A DNA stretch of 64,000 nt from CAZZKF01 sp964654995 (GCA_964654995.1 CAZZKF010000005.1:1-64000), one strand, 5' to 3'; positions 16,905 through 26,935 are shown, counted from the stretch's first letter. The notes: generated from the sequence alone by a model not told the origin. Numbers and translations: made by a program.

Positions 16905-18023
16905 ATGAAACTCACCATTGAACGCGGAACCCTGTTGAAGGCGCTGGGTCATGTGCAAAGCATCGTCGAGCGGCGCAACACGATCCCGATTCTCTCCAAC
17001 GTCCAGATCGAGGCCGAAGACGGGCGGCTGAGCCTCACCGCTACCGATCTCGACCTGGCGATCGTTGAATCGGTGCCAGCCGACATTCAGGAGCCGGGAA
17101 CGCTGACGACGCCGGCGCACACGCTTTACGACATCGTCCGCAAGCTCCCCGACGGGGCCGAGATCGAGCTGCGCTATGACGGCACGGAGGGCCGGCTGGC
17201 GCTCAACTGCGGGCGCTCGCACTTCAAGCTCGCCTGCCTGCCGCGCGAGGATTTCCCGGTGATGGATGCCGGCGATCTGCCGCATCGCTTCGCCATTTCG
17301 GCGGCCGACCTCAAGCGGTTGATCGACAAGACCCGGTTTGCCATCTCCACCGAAGAGACCCGCTATTACCTGAACGGTATCTATTTTCATGTGACTGATG
17401 CGGACGGCATCGCCAGCCTGCGGGCCGTCGCCACCGACGGCCACCGCCTCGCCCGGGTCGAGATGCCGGCCCCCGAAGGCGCCGCCGGCATGCCCGGGGT
17501 GATCGTCCCGCGCAAGGCCGTCGCCGAGCTGCGCAAGCTGATCGACGAATTCGAAGGCGACATCAAGGTGTCGCTGTCGGATACCAAGATCCGCTTCGAT
17601 TTCGACGACGCGGTGCTGACCTCGAAGCTGATCGACGGCACCTTTCCCGATTACGCCCGGGTCATTCCGACGACCAACGACAAGGCGCTCGAGGTCGATG
17701 CCAAGCAGCTGGAAACCGTTGTCGACCGGGTGTCCACCATCGCCACCGAAAAATCGCGGGCGATCAAGCTCAATCTCGATCAGGACCAGCTGGTGCTCTC
17801 CGCCACCAGCTCGGAAACCGGGACCGGAACCGAGGAGCTGGCGGTCTCCTATGCGCAGGACCCCCTGGAGATCGGCTTCAATTCCCGCTATCTCCTCGAC
17901 ATACTTGCCCATGTCGACGGCGAGCATGCGAAGATTCTGCTGGCCGACCCGACATCGCCGACCCTGGTGCGCGACGAGGCGGATGACGGCGCGCTTTACG
18001 TCCTGATGCCGATGCGGGTGTGA
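16905..18023 (+). CDS. dnaN: DNA polymerase III sliding clamp, beta subunit
   Basis: 372 residues starting MKLTIERGTLL at the ATG 16905; the frame is open 45 bp upstream but those residues are not part of the family. The three repeated clamp domains are visible, with TATDLDLAI, TRYYLNGIYFH and the C-terminal VLMPMRV end. It is the processivity clamp of the replicative polymerase. A 227-bp gap after dnaA probably holds its own promoter. It overlaps recF by four bases, GTGTGA. Confidence 0.98.
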   Translation: MKLTIERGTLLKALGHVQSIVERRNTIPILSNVQIEAEDGRLSLTATDLDLAIVESVPADIQEPGTLTTPAHTLYDIVRKLPDGAEIELRYDGTEGRLALNCGRSHFKLACLPREDFPVMDAGDLPHRFAISAADLKRLIDKTRFAISTEETRYYLNGIYFHVTDADGIASLRAVATDGHRLARVEMPAPEGAAGMPGVIVPRKAVAELRKLIDEFEGDIKVSLSDTKIRFDFDDAVLTSKLIDGTFPDYARVIPTTNDKALEVDAKQLETVVDRVSTIATEKSRAIKLNLDQDQLVLSATSSETGTGTEELAVSYAQDPLEIGFNSRYLLDILAHVDGEHAKILLADPTSPTLVRDEADDGALYVLMPMRV

Positions 18024-19246
18024 ACGGGCACCGAGCCGTGCGGGCGCAATCGATGCAACCGGCGACGCAACCGGCCGCGACGCCGGCGGCAGGCCCCGGG
18101 GCGAGCGTCGCGATCCGGGTTCAGCGTCTGCGCCTGCGCGACTTTCGCAACTACCGCCGGCTCGACCTGACGGTCGATGCGCGCATCGTCGTGCTTGCCG
18201 GCGCCAATGGCGCCGGCAAGACCAACCTTCTCGAAGCCCTGTCGTTTCTCGCCCCCGGCCGCGGCCTGCGCCAGGCCCGGCTTGCCGAGGCGGCGCGCCT
18301 CAAGGGAACTGGCGGCTGGTCGGTTCAGGCACAGGTGGCGACCGCCGCCGGCACGGTTGAAATCGCCACCGGCATCGATCCTTTGGGCCAACCCGGCGAG
18401 GCGACGCGGCGCAGCGTCCATATCGACGGCCGGGCGGTGGCCGGACCGGCCGCTTTGGGCGACTGGGTCCGCGCCATCTGGCTGAGCCCGCGCATGGATC
18501 GCCTGTTCGCCGACGGGGCGGCGGCGCGCCGGCGCTTTCTCGATCGCCTGGTCTTGGGCTTCGAGCCCGGCCACGCCCGCCATCTGGCAGCTTACGAGCG
18601 GGCCATGCGCCAGCGGCTCGCCCTGCTGCGCGACGGCGGCGATGCGGCCTGGATCGGCGCGCTGGAGGAAACCATGGCCGAGCACGCGGTGGCGATTGCC
18701 GCGGCGCGGCGCGACACGGTGGCGCGGCTGCGCGGCGCCCTGAGCTGCGCGACGGGCCCGTTTCCGCGCGCCGGCATCGCGGTTGCCGGCACCCTCGAAG
18801 AGGCGCTGGAGCACGACGCGGCGGTTGATGTCGAGGCCGCCTTTGTCCGCGCGCTCCATGCCGGACGTAGCCATGACCGCGAAGCGGGGCGCACCGGCAC
18901 CGGCCCGCATCGCAGCGATCTCGAGGTCAGTCATCTCGACAAGGGCGTGGCGGCGCGGGCCTGTTCGACCGGCGAGCAGAAGGCGCTGCTGATCGCCGTG
19001 GTGCTGGCGGACGCCCGCCTGCAGACCGCCCAGACCGGCTGGGCGCCGTTGTTGCTGCTCGACGAGGTGGCCGCCCATCTCGATGCCGTGCGCCGCCGGG
19101 CGCTGCTCGAGGATATCGAGGCGCTTGGCGCCCAGTGCTGGCTGACCGGAACCGACGCCGCCCTGTTCGGCGATCTGCGGGGGCGCGCCCGCTTCCTGGC
19201 GGTCGCCGATGCCACCCTTACTGACAGGAAAACCGACTTCCCATGA
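18020..19246 (+). CDS. recF: DNA replication and repair protein RecF
   Basis: 408 residues from the GTG at 18020, which overlaps the dnaN stop; an ATG 11 codons in (18053) is the alternative. Walker A is GANGAGKTN near residue 65, the family block RDFRNYRRLDL precedes it, and the ABC signature STGEQKALLIAVVLADA and Walker B LLLLDEVAAHLD lie in the C-terminal half. RecF helps load RecA at gaps. The N-terminal 30 residues are proline/alanine-rich and longer than usual, which favours the later start. Confidence 0.96.
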   Translation: MNGHRAVRAQSMQPATQPAATPAAGPGASVAIRVQRLRLRDFRNYRRLDLTVDARIVVLAGANGAGKTNLLEALSFLAPGRGLRQARLAEAARLKGTGGWSVQAQVATAAGTVEIATGIDPLGQPGEATRRSVHIDGRAVAGPAALGDWVRAIWLSPRMDRLFADGAAARRRFLDRLVLGFEPGHARHLAAYERAMRQRLALLRDGGDAAWIGALEETMAEHAVAIAAARRDTVARLRGALSCATGPFPRAGIAVAGTLEEALEHDAAVDVEAAFVRALHAGRSHDREAGRTGTGPHRSDLEVSHLDKGVAARACSTGEQKALLIAVVLADARLQTAQTGWAPLLLLDEVAAHLDAVRRRALLEDIEALGAQCWLTGTDAALFGDLRGRARFLAVADATLTDRKTDFP

Positions 19247-21681
19247 GCGACCAGACCCCCACCCCCGAGAATGGCAATGGCGCCGAGGACTATGGCGCCG
19301 AGTCGATCAAGATCCTGCGCGGGCTCGATGCCGTGCGCAAGCGGCCGGGCATGTATATCGGCGATACCGATGACGGCTCGGGGCTCCATCACATGGTCTT
19401 CGAGGTCGTCGACAACTCGATCGACGAGGCGCTGGCGGGCTTCTGCACGGCCATCGGGGTGACGCTGAACGCCGACGGCTCGGTCACCGTCACCGATGAC
19501 GGCCGCGGCATTCCCGTCGGCATTCACGAGGAGGAGGGAATCTCGGCCGCCGAAGTGATCATGACCCAGCTTCATGCCGGCGGCAAATTCGATGAAAACA
19601 GCTACAAGGTCTCGGGCGGCCTGCACGGCGTCGGGGTCTCCGTCGTGAATGCGCTCTCGAGCGAGCTCGAGCTGCGAATCTGGCGCCAGGGCCACGAATA
19701 TTTCATGCGCTTTCACGATGGCGAGCCGGAAGCGCCGCTGGCCGAGGTCGGCCCGGCCGGCGAGCGCACCGGCACCGAGATCCGCTTCGTCCCCTCGCCC
19801 GAGGTGTTCGCCACCACCGAATTCGATTTCGCGGTGCTGGAGCACCGGCTGCGCGAGCTCGCCTTCCTCAATTCCGGGATCACGATTAAGCTCAGCGACC
19901 GCCGCCATGTCGAGCCGGTCGAGATCACCCTCCATTACGAGGGCGGCATTTCCGCATTTGTCGAATATCTCAACCGCGCCAAGACGCCGCTGAACGTGCC
20001 GCCGATCATGATCATCGGCGAGCGCGACGACGTGGCGCTCGAGGTCGCCCTGCAGTGGACCGACAGCTATCACGAAAATGTCCTGTGCTTCACCAACAAC
20101 ATCCCGCAGCGTGACGGCGGCTCCCATCTCGCCGGCTTCCGGGCGGCGCTGACCCGCTCGATCAACAGCTATGCCACCAAGAGCGGCCTGGCCAGGAAGG
20201 ACAAGCTGTCGCTGACCGGCGAGGACGTGCGCGAAGGGCTCACCGCAGTGCTTTCGGTCAAGCTGCATGACCCGAAGTTTTCATCCCAGACCAAGGACAA
20301 GCTGGTCTCGTCCGAAGTCCGGCCGGTGGTCGAAAGCCTGATCACCGACCGGCTCAACCAGTGGCTCGAGGAACATCCCGGCGATGCCCGCCACGTGGTC
20401 GCCAAGGTGATCGAGGCGGCGGCCGCCCGCGAGGCGGCGCGCAAGGCCCGCGAGCTGACCCGGCGCAAGGGGGCGCTGGATATCTCCAACCTGCCCGGCA
20501 AGCTCGCCGACTGCCAGGAACGCGACCCGGCCAAGGCCGAGCTGTTCCTGGTCGAGGGCGATTCGGCCGGCGGTTCGGCCAAGCAGGGCCGCGACCGCCG
20601 CACCCAGGCGGTGCTGCCGCTCAGAGGCAAGATCCTCAATGTCGAGCGCGCCCGTTTCGACCGCATGCTCAGCTCGAACGAGATCGGCACCATGATCACG
20701 GCGCTCGGTACCGGCATCGGCCGCGAGGATTTCGACCTCTCCAAGCTGCGCTATCACAAGGTCATCATCATGACCGACGCCGATGTCGACGGCGCCCATA
20801 TCCGCACGCTTCTGCTGACCTTCTTCTACCGCCAGATGCCCGAGCTGATCGAGGCCGGGCACCTCTACATCGCCCAGCCGCCGCTGTTCAAGGTCGCCCG
20901 CGGCAAGTCCGAGGTCTATCTCAAGGACGAGCAGGCGCTGGCCGACTATCTGATCGACAGCGGCCTCGACGGCACCGTCCTGACGTTGGCCGACGGCACC
21001 CAGCACAGCGGCCCTGATTTGCGCCGCATCGTCGAGGTGACGCGCCGCATGGAATCGGCGCTCGATGCGATTCCCGGCCGCTATGCCCGGGCGATCGTCG
21101 AGCAGACGGCGCTGGCCGGCGGGCTCGAGCCCGGCCTGATGGCCGATCAGGCGGCGCGCGAACAGGCCGCCCAGGCGATTGCCGACCGGCTCAACGAGCT
21201 GATTGCCAACGGCGAGGGCGGCTGGAGCGGCACGGCGATCGCCGACGGCTACCGCTTCGAGCGCGAAATCCGCGGCGTGCGCGACATCCACACCATCGAC
21301 CGCCTGCTCATCGATTCGGCCGAAGCCCGCACCCTGGCCGGCATCGCGCCGGAGCTGGCACCGCTGTTCACCGGCCCGGCCGAATGCCGGCGCCAGCAAA
21401 GCGAGCGTGTCGTGCGCACGCCCAGCGAGCTTTACCAGGCGATCGTCGATTTCGGCCAGCACGGGCTCTCGGTCCAGCGCTACAAGGGGCTGGGCGAGAT
21501 GAACCCCGAGCAGTTGTGGCGCACCACCCTCGACCCGGAGGCCCGCCACCTGCTGCAGGTGCGTATCAGCCATGTCGATACGGCCGACGAGATGTTCTCC
21601 AAGCTGATGGGCGACATGGTCGGGCCGCGCCGCGAGTTCATTCAGGAAAATGCCCTCAAGGTCGCCAATCTCGACGTCTGA
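19243..21681 (+). CDS. gyrB: DNA gyrase subunit B
   Basis: 812 residues. It provides the ATPase and the magnesium-binding TOPRIM half of gyrase, which adds negative supercoils. Visible marks are the GHKL ATP site (VVDNSIDEALAG, DDGRGIPV, GGLHGVG), the TOPRIM block EGDSAGGSAKQGRDR, the DADVDGAHI metal site and the C-terminal QRYKGLGEMNPEQLW. Its ATG overlaps the recF stop (ATGA), so recF-gyrB are coupled. Confidence 0.99.
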   Translation: MSDQTPTPENGNGAEDYGAESIKILRGLDAVRKRPGMYIGDTDDGSGLHHMVFEVVDNSIDEALAGFCTAIGVTLNADGSVTVTDDGRGIPVGIHEEEGISAAEVIMTQLHAGGKFDENSYKVSGGLHGVGVSVVNALSSELELRIWRQGHEYFMRFHDGEPEAPLAEVGPAGERTGTEIRFVPSPEVFATTEFDFAVLEHRLRELAFLNSGITIKLSDRRHVEPVEITLHYEGGISAFVEYLNRAKTPLNVPPIMIIGERDDVALEVALQWTDSYHENVLCFTNNIPQRDGGSHLAGFRAALTRSINSYATKSGLARKDKLSLTGEDVREGLTAVLSVKLHDPKFSSQTKDKLVSSEVRPVVESLITDRLNQWLEEHPGDARHVVAKVIEAAAAREAARKARELTRRKGALDISNLPGKLADCQERDPAKAELFLVEGDSAGGSAKQGRDRRTQAVLPLRGKILNVERARFDRMLSSNEIGTMITALGTGIGREDFDLSKLRYHKVIIMTDADVDGAHIRTLLLTFFYRQMPELIEAGHLYIAQPPLFKVARGKSEVYLKDEQALADYLIDSGLDGTVLTLADGTQHSGPDLRRIVEVTRRMESALDAIPGRYARAIVEQTALAGGLEPGLMADQAAREQAAQAIADRLNELIANGEGGWSGTAIADGYRFEREIRGVRDIHTIDRLLIDSAEARTLAGIAPELAPLFTGPAECRRQQSERVVRTPSELYQAIVDFGQHGLSVQRYKGLGEMNPEQLWRTTLDPEARHLLQVRISHVDTADEMFSKLMGDMVGPRREFIQENALKVANLDV

Positions 21682-21717
21682 GCGCCGCGGCGCCCGGACT
21701 CGCGACAGGCGGCGGCG

Positions 21718-23628
21718 ATGACCGCGAACAGCGCCGGTAAAGGCGGCTCCGGAAAGTCCCGGCGCCGGGCGCGGCGCATGCCGAAGCGGCTGCGCCGGAC
21801 TGCACGGTGGGCGGCGCTCACCGCGCTGTGGGGCACCATTGCCATCGTCGCCATCCTCGGCGTCTTCGCCCTCGATCTGCCCGACATCGGCGATCTCAAC
21901 GACACGGCACGCCGCCCCGGGATTACGCTGCTGGCGGCGGATGAGACCCGCATTGCCAGTTTCGGCGACCTGTACGGCGAATGGCTGACGGTGGACGAAC
22001 TGCCGCCGGTCCTGATCGACGCGGTGCTGGCCACCGAGGACCGGCGTTTCTACGACCACTTCGGCATCGATCTGCATGGCCTGGCCCGCGCCCTGTGGGC
22101 CAACATCCGGGCCGGACATGTGGTCCAGGGCGGCAGCACGATCACCCAGCAACTGGCCAAGAACCTGTTCCTGACGCCTGAGCGCACGATAAAGCGCAAG
22201 ATTCAGGAGGTGCTCCTCGCCCTGTGGATGGAGCAGCTGTTCACCAAGGATCAGATCCTCACCCTCTATCTCAACCGCGTCTATCTGGGCGCCGGCAATT
22301 ACGGAGTGGACGCTGCGGCACGCCATTATTTCGGCCATTCGGCGCGCAGCCTGAGCGTGGCCGAAGCGGCGATGCTCGCCGGCCTGCTCAAGGCGCCGTC
22401 GCGCTATGCCCCGACCAACGATGTCGAGCGGGCGCGGGCGCGCGCCGCCCAGGTCATTCGCAATCTGGTCGATGCCGGCCGCCTCGATCAGGCGGGCGCC
22501 GATGCCGCGCTGGCCGCCATGCCCCGGCTCAAGCCCCCGAAGGCACCGTCGAGCGCCCGCTATTTTGCCGACTGGGTGGCGACGCAGCTCCCCGGCCTGA
22601 TCGGCAACACCGGCCGCGATCTGGTGATTCGTACCACCCTGGCACCGCGTCTCCAGCGCCTCGCCGAACGCGCGGTGGCTGCCAATCTGGCCCGCGACGG
22701 CGACCGCCTCAATGCCCATCAGGCGGCGCTGGTGGCCCTGGCACCCGGCGGTGCGGTGCGCGCCATGGTCGGCGGCCGGTCCTATGCGACAAGCCAGTTC
22801 AACCGCGCCACCCAGGCGCTGCGCCAGCCGGGCTCGGCGTTCAAGCTGTTCGTCTATCTCGCCGCCATGGAGGCCGGGCTGACACCGGAAAGCCGGATGC
22901 GGGACTCACCGGTGATCCTCGAGGGCTGGCGGCCGCAGAACTATTCGAAGCGCTATCGCGGCGAGGTCACCCTGCGCCAGGCACTCATTCATTCGATCAA
23001 CACGGTGGCGGTCAAATTGTCCGAGCGGGTCAACCGCCGGCGCGTCATCGCCGCCGCCCGGCGGCTTGGTATCACCAGCAAGATGACGGCGCGCCCGAGC
23101 CTGGCGCTCGGCACCTCGGAGGTGCGCCTGATCGAGCTGACCGCCGCCTACGGCACGCTGGCGCACAACGGGCGCCCGGTCCGGCCCTATGGCATCGTCG
23201 AGATCCGCGATGGCGCCGGCACCGTGCTTTACCGCCGGCCCGAGCGCCGTGATGAGCCGGTGATCGATCCGCTGGTTCTGGGCGAGCTCAACGACATGCT
23301 GATCGACGTGTTGAAGACCGGCACCGGCAAGGCCGCCTATCTCGACCGGCCGGCGGCCGGCAAGACCGGCACCAGCCAGGATTTCCGCGACGCCCTTTTC
23401 ATCGGCTATACGGCCGATCTGGTGGCCGGCGTATGGGTCGGCAACGACGACGGCACGCCGATGCGCAAGGTGACCGGCGGCGGTCTGCCGGCGCGCATCT
23501 GGCGCGATTTCATGGCGCCCGCAGTCGCCGACATGCCGGTGCGCGACCTGCCCCGCTATCAGCCGGTGCCGGAACAGAAGAAAAAGAAAAAACGCGGCTT
23601 TTTCTCGCGCCTGTTTTCACGCAAGTGA
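21718..23628 (+). CDS. Class A penicillin-binding protein (1A family)
   Basis: 636 residues. A basic cytoplasmic tail and one membrane helix (about 31-52) lead to a glycosyltransferase-51 domain with the catalytic EDRRFYDHFG (107-116) and GGSTITQQLAKN (138-149). The transpeptidase domain has S373-x-x-K376, S426-I-N428 and K549-T-G. It polymerises and cross-links peptidoglycan in the periplasm. The protein is shorter than E. coli PBP1A and ends in a lysine-rich tail. It lies 36 bp after gyrB and converges with ycgN. Confidence 0.93.
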   Translation: MTANSAGKGGSGKSRRRARRMPKRLRRTARWAALTALWGTIAIVAILGVFALDLPDIGDLNDTARRPGITLLAADETRIASFGDLYGEWLTVDELPPVLIDAVLATEDRRFYDHFGIDLHGLARALWANIRAGHVVQGGSTITQQLAKNLFLTPERTIKRKIQEVLLALWMEQLFTKDQILTLYLNRVYLGAGNYGVDAAARHYFGHSARSLSVAEAAMLAGLLKAPSRYAPTNDVERARARAAQVIRNLVDAGRLDQAGADAALAAMPRLKPPKAPSSARYFADWVATQLPGLIGNTGRDLVIRTTLAPRLQRLAERAVAANLARDGDRLNAHQAALVALAPGGAVRAMVGGRSYATSQFNRATQALRQPGSAFKLFVYLAAMEAGLTPESRMRDSPVILEGWRPQNYSKRYRGEVTLRQALIHSINTVAVKLSERVNRRRVIAAARRLGITSKMTARPSLALGTSEVRLIELTAAYGTLAHNGRPVRPYGIVEIRDGAGTVLYRRPERRDEPVIDPLVLGELNDMLIDVLKTGTGKAAYLDRPAAGKTGTSQDFRDALFIGYTADLVAGVWVGNDDGTPMRKVTGGGLPARIWRDFMAPAVADMPVRDLPRYQPVPEQKKKKKRGFFSRLFSRK

Positions 23629-23649
23629 CGGCCTGGGGCGGCGACCGGC

Positions 23650-24096
23650 TTACGCCGGATCCTCGGGCCAGGTGACGATATGGCTTTCGACGTCCGAGGC
23701 CTCGCGCTCGCTGATCACGCGGCCGCGCACCGAGACGCCGGCGGCATGGACGGTTCCCGAATCGCCCGAGACCAGCGGGTGCCACCAGGCCAGCCCCCGG
23801 CCCTCGGAGATGCGGCGGTAGGCGCAGCTCGGCGGCAGCCAGGCCAGATCGTCGAGCTTCTCAGGCCTCAGGACGACGCAATCGGGGACCAGGCGGGCGC
23901 GGGCGCTGTAGCGAGTGCAGCGGCAGCTTTTCAGGTTGAGCAGGCGGCAGGCGATCCGGGTGAACACCACCGGCCCGTCATCCTCGTCCTGAACCTTGTG
24001 GAGACAGCAGCGCCCGCAGCCGTCGCACAGGGATTCCCATTCCCGGGCGGTCATTTCGTCAAGGCGCTTGACCTCCCAGAACGGCTTGTCCGTCAT
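23650..24096 (-). CDS. YcgN-family cysteine-cluster protein (UPF0260)
   Basis: 148 residues. The N-terminal cysteine cluster CDGCGRCCLHK and the later CRLLNLKSCRCTRY and PPSCAYRR segments match the YcgN/YkgJ-type family, thought to bind zinc or an iron-sulfur cluster. Biochemical function is unknown in the family. It overlaps the stop of the upstream SCO gene by four bases (ATGA), so the two are translated together, which hints at a role in metal handling or respiration. Confidence 0.88.
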   Translation of the reverse strand: MTDKPFWEVKRLDEMTAREWESLCDGCGRCCLHKVQDEDDGPVVFTRIACRLLNLKSCRCTRYSARARLVPDCVVLRPEKLDDLAWLPPSCAYRRISEGRGLAWWHPLVSGDSGTVHAAGVSVRGRVISEREASDVESHIVTWPEDPA

Positions 24097-24725
24097 CCCC
24101 CCGACCGATCGATGAAGCCGGCGATCTTTGCCGCCATCGCCTCGGGCGCGACCTCGCGCCCGAAATGCGTCAGATAGCGCCCGTCGCGGCCCATCAGAAA
24201 GACGATGGAGCTGTGATCCATCAGATAGTCGTCTTCGTCGCCGGCGCGGGCGTAATAGACGTGATAGGCGCGGGTGATCGCGCGAATCTGCTCCGGCGTT
24301 CCGGTCAGCCCGCGAAAACGGGGATGGAAGTGGCTCAGGTATTCGGCCAGCACCGGCGCCGTATCGCGCGCCGGGTCGACGGTGATGAACAACGGCTGGA
24401 CGGCCTCGGCCTTGGCGCCCAGTTCGTCGAGAGCGGCACTCATCACCTGCAGTTCCATCGGGCAGACGTCGGGACAGGAGGTGTAGCCGAAATAGATCAG
24501 CATAAACCGGCCGCGAAAATCATTGTCGCTCACCGTCCGGCCATCCTGATCGATCAGCGTGAACGGTCCGCCGATCTGAACTGCGCGGTGGACCATCTCC
24601 GGCTGCGGCTCGGAGCGGTGACGCAACACCCAGGAGGCGGCGACAACGGCCAGAACCGTGGCCAGCACAAACCATGAAATGCGGGCGATCAGACGGCTGC
24701 GGGGAAGCGGATTCTTGTCGGTCAC
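24093..24725 (-). CDS. SCO1/SenC-family copper chaperone
   Basis: 210 residues with an N-terminal membrane anchor (about 15-33) and a periplasmic thioredoxin-like domain. The copper site is complete: C84-PDV-C88 and H171 in MDHSS. SCO proteins deliver copper to the CuA site of cytochrome oxidases or act as thiol redox proteins. In Rhodobacter a homologue (SenC/PrrC) is encoded between regB and regA; here the gene sits divergently upstream of an ankyrin gene and regB-regA, a rearranged form of the same linkage. Confidence 0.92.
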   Translation of the reverse strand: MTDKNPLPRSRLIARISWFVLATVLAVVAASWVLRHRSEPQPEMVHRAVQIGGPFTLIDQDGRTVSDNDFRGRFMLIYFGYTSCPDVCPMELQVMSAALDELGAKAEAVQPLFITVDPARDTAPVLAEYLSHFHPRFRGLTGTPEQIRAITRAYHVYYARAGDEDDYLMDHSSIVFLMGRDGRYLTHFGREVAPEAMAAKIAGFIDRSGG

Positions 24726-24791
24726 GGGCGCGGTCCTCGAACGTCTGCCCGGGAGATCCCGACCGGGCGACTTGAAAGCCGGGTCCAGCTA

Positions 24792-24874
24792 TTGCATAAA
24801 ACGGTCGCGGGAGTAAATACGAGACCCCCGATCCGCCCCGTCGCCCGCTCGGGCCGCGGGGGAGGAACGGGGCG
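24792..24874 (+). promoter_or_regulatory. Candidate promoter and structured leader of the ankyrin gene
   Basis: TTGCAT (24792-24797) and TAAATA (24814-24819) have 16-bp spacing. Downstream, CGCCCCGT (24834-24841) pairs perfectly with ACGGGGCG (24867-24874), enclosing a second short stem GCCC/GGGC (24843-24846 with 24851-24854). The ribosome site AGGAG follows at about 24887. The hairpin could protect the transcript or tune translation; this is inference. Confidence 0.35.
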
Positions 24875-24897
24875 ATACCGCAATCAGGAGAAATGAA

Positions 24898-25464
24898 ATG
24901 CCGGGCCGGATCGTACTGCTTTTCGGCGTCCTGTGTGGCCTCATCCTGGCCTCTTCGGGCCCTGCAAGTGCGCAACTGTCGCCGGACGCCAAGCTGGTCA
25001 AGGCCATTCGCGACGGTGACTTGCGCGAAATTCAGGTCCGGGTGCTCAACGGCGCCAATGTCAACGCCCGCGACGCCGATGGCACGCCGGCTTTGGTGAT
25101 TGCCGCCGACAAGGGCGAGGCTTCGGTCGTTCAGTATCTGCTGCGCAACGGTGCGCGCGCGGACTCGGCGGCGCGCAAGACCGGCCTGACGGCGCTGATG
25201 GCGGCGTCCGAGCGTGGCGACACCGCGGTTGTCCGGCTGCTGCTGTCCAAGGGCGCCGACCCCGACGCCACGGACCGGCGCGGCGAGACGGCGCTGATCA
25301 AGGCGGCACGGCGTGGCCGGCGCGGACCGGTCGAGGCGCTGCTCAAGGCCGGCGCCGATTACGACATCGAGGATTATACCGGGCGCACGGCCCTGCAATA
25401 CGCCCGGGATTCACGAAAGCGCAGTATTGTCGACATGCTGGAGCGCGCTGGTGCCACCTATTAG
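24898..25464 (+). CDS. Exported ankyrin-repeat protein
   Basis: 188 residues with a strong AGGAGAA ribosome site. An N-terminal signal peptide (hydrophobic core IVLLFGVLCGLILASSG, likely cut after PASA near residue 25) precedes about five ankyrin repeats of 33 residues, seen in the recurring NGANVNARDADGTPAL, NGARADSAARKTGLTAL and KGADPDATDRRGETAL pattern. Repeats bind proteins, here presumably in the periplasm. The partner is unknown. It lies between the SCO gene (divergent) and regB (73 bp downstream, same strand), so a link to redox signalling or oxidase assembly is possible. Confidence 0.88.
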   Translation: MPGRIVLLFGVLCGLILASSGPASAQLSPDAKLVKAIRDGDLREIQVRVLNGANVNARDADGTPALVIAADKGEASVVQYLLRNGARADSAARKTGLTALMAASERGDTAVVRLLLSKGADPDATDRRGETALIKAARRGRRGPVEALLKAGADYDIEDYTGRTALQYARDSRKRSIVDMLERAGATY

Positions 25465-25537
25465 AGCCCGCTGACATTTGCCTTGCCGGCGGCCAAGGCG
25501 CCGGTCCCGGGCAGACCGTCGCCGGCCAAGGCGGAAC

Positions 25538-26935
25538 ATGATGACCACGGACCAGGACTCCCCCACCGCATCTTCGGGGTCGACCGCGTCGGCCACGACC
25601 GAACCGTTGCGGGTGCGCGAACACGTGCGGCTGCGCACCCTGATCTTCATTCGCTGGATCGCGGTGCTCGGCCAGGCGACGACATTGCTGTTCGTTCATT
25701 TCGTTGCCGGCTTCCATGTGCCGTTGATGCCGGCGGCGGTGGCGATTGCCGCCTCGGTGGTGCTCAATCTGATTCTCACCGCCGCCTATCCGCCGACCCG
25801 GCGCCTGACCGACCGGCAGGCAACCCTGCATCTCGGATATGATCTGCTGCAGCTCAGCGTGCTCCTGTACCTGACCGGCGGGCTGGCCAATCCGTTCGCC
25901 GTGCTGATGCTGGTGCCGGTCACCATTTCGGCCACGATCCTGAGCGGCCGCAGCACCCTGGAACTGGGCGGGCTGGCGCTGATCTGCGTCACCGGCCTGG
26001 CGTTCTTCTACCAGCCGCTCCCCTGGTCGGACGGAGGTCTGGAGCTGCCACCCATCTATATCTGGGGTGTGTGGTCGGCGCTGGTGCTGGGTACCGCCTT
26101 CATGGCCACCTACGCCTGGCGCGTGGCCTGCGAGGCGCGCCGCCTGTCGGAAGCGCTGGTCGCCAGCCGTCTGGCCCTCGCCAACGAGCAGAAGCTTTCC
26201 GCCCTGGGCGGGCTGGCGGCCGCCGCCGCCCATGAGCTGGGAACCCCGTTGGGCACCATCGCCCTGGTCGCCAAGGAGCTGAGCCGGGCCGTCCCCGACG
26301 ACAGTCCGCTGAAACCCGACATCGCCCTGCTGCGTGCGGAAGCCGGCCGCTGCCGCGATATCCTGGCGCGGCTGCTGCACCGGCCGACCCAGACCGATCC
26401 GTTTCCGTTCGATGTGATGCCGCTCTCCGCGGTCGTCGAAGAGGCAGCCGAACCGCATCGCCATTATGGCATCGACATTGCGTTCATCGCCCACGGCGCG
26501 CCGGAGTCCGAGCCGCGGCTGCGACCGGTTCCCGAATTGGTCCATGGTCTCGGCAATATCATTGAAAACGCCGTCGGCTTTGCCCGAAACCGGGTGGAAA
26601 TCGACATGACCTGGGATGACCGCAGCGTCTCCATCACCGTCGCCGATGATGGCCCCGGGTTCGAGCCGCGCCTGCTCGGCTGGCTTGGTGAGCCTTATCT
26701 GAGTTCGCGCAGTGACGCGAACTCCGGGGAGACGCGCGACGAGGCCGGCGGCATGGGGCTCGGCATCTTCATCGCCAAGACCCTGTTGGGGCGCACCGGC
26801 GCCGGTCTGAGCTTCGCCAACCGCCCCGGCACAGGCGCCGCGGTGACGGTGAACTGGCCGCGGGTCAGCCTTGCAGAACCGCCGGCAGCGACCGAAAACA
26901 CGACGGCTTTGGCACTGGACGCAATTAAAGGGTAG
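25538..26935 (+). CDS. regB: Global redox sensor histidine kinase RegB/PrrB
   Basis: 465 residues from the ATG at 25538 behind AAGGCGG; an ATG directly after it could also serve. Six membrane helices occupy roughly residues 35-200. The RegB hallmarks are all visible: the ubiquinone-binding motif GGLANPF (114-120), the H-box AAAAHELGTPLG with H232, and the redox-active cysteine C272 in RCRDIL. A GHKL ATP site follows (NIIENAV, DDGPGF, GMGLGIFI). It phosphorylates RegA when oxygen falls, controlling respiration, and photosynthesis, nitrogen or carbon fixation where present. Confidence 0.95.
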   Translation: MMTTDQDSPTASSGSTASATTEPLRVREHVRLRTLIFIRWIAVLGQATTLLFVHFVAGFHVPLMPAAVAIAASVVLNLILTAAYPPTRRLTDRQATLHLGYDLLQLSVLLYLTGGLANPFAVLMLVPVTISATILSGRSTLELGGLALICVTGLAFFYQPLPWSDGGLELPPIYIWGVWSALVLGTAFMATYAWRVACEARRLSEALVASRLALANEQKLSALGGLAAAAAHELGTPLGTIALVAKELSRAVPDDSPLKPDIALLRAEAGRCRDILARLLHRPTQTDPFPFDVMPLSAVVEEAAEPHRHYGIDIAFIAHGAPESEPRLRPVPELVHGLGNIIENAVGFARNRVEIDMTWDDRSVSITVADDGPGFEPRLLGWLGEPYLSSRSDANSGETRDEAGGMGLGIFIAKTLLGRTGAGLSFANRPGTGAAVTVNWPRVSLAEPPAATENTTALALDAIKG

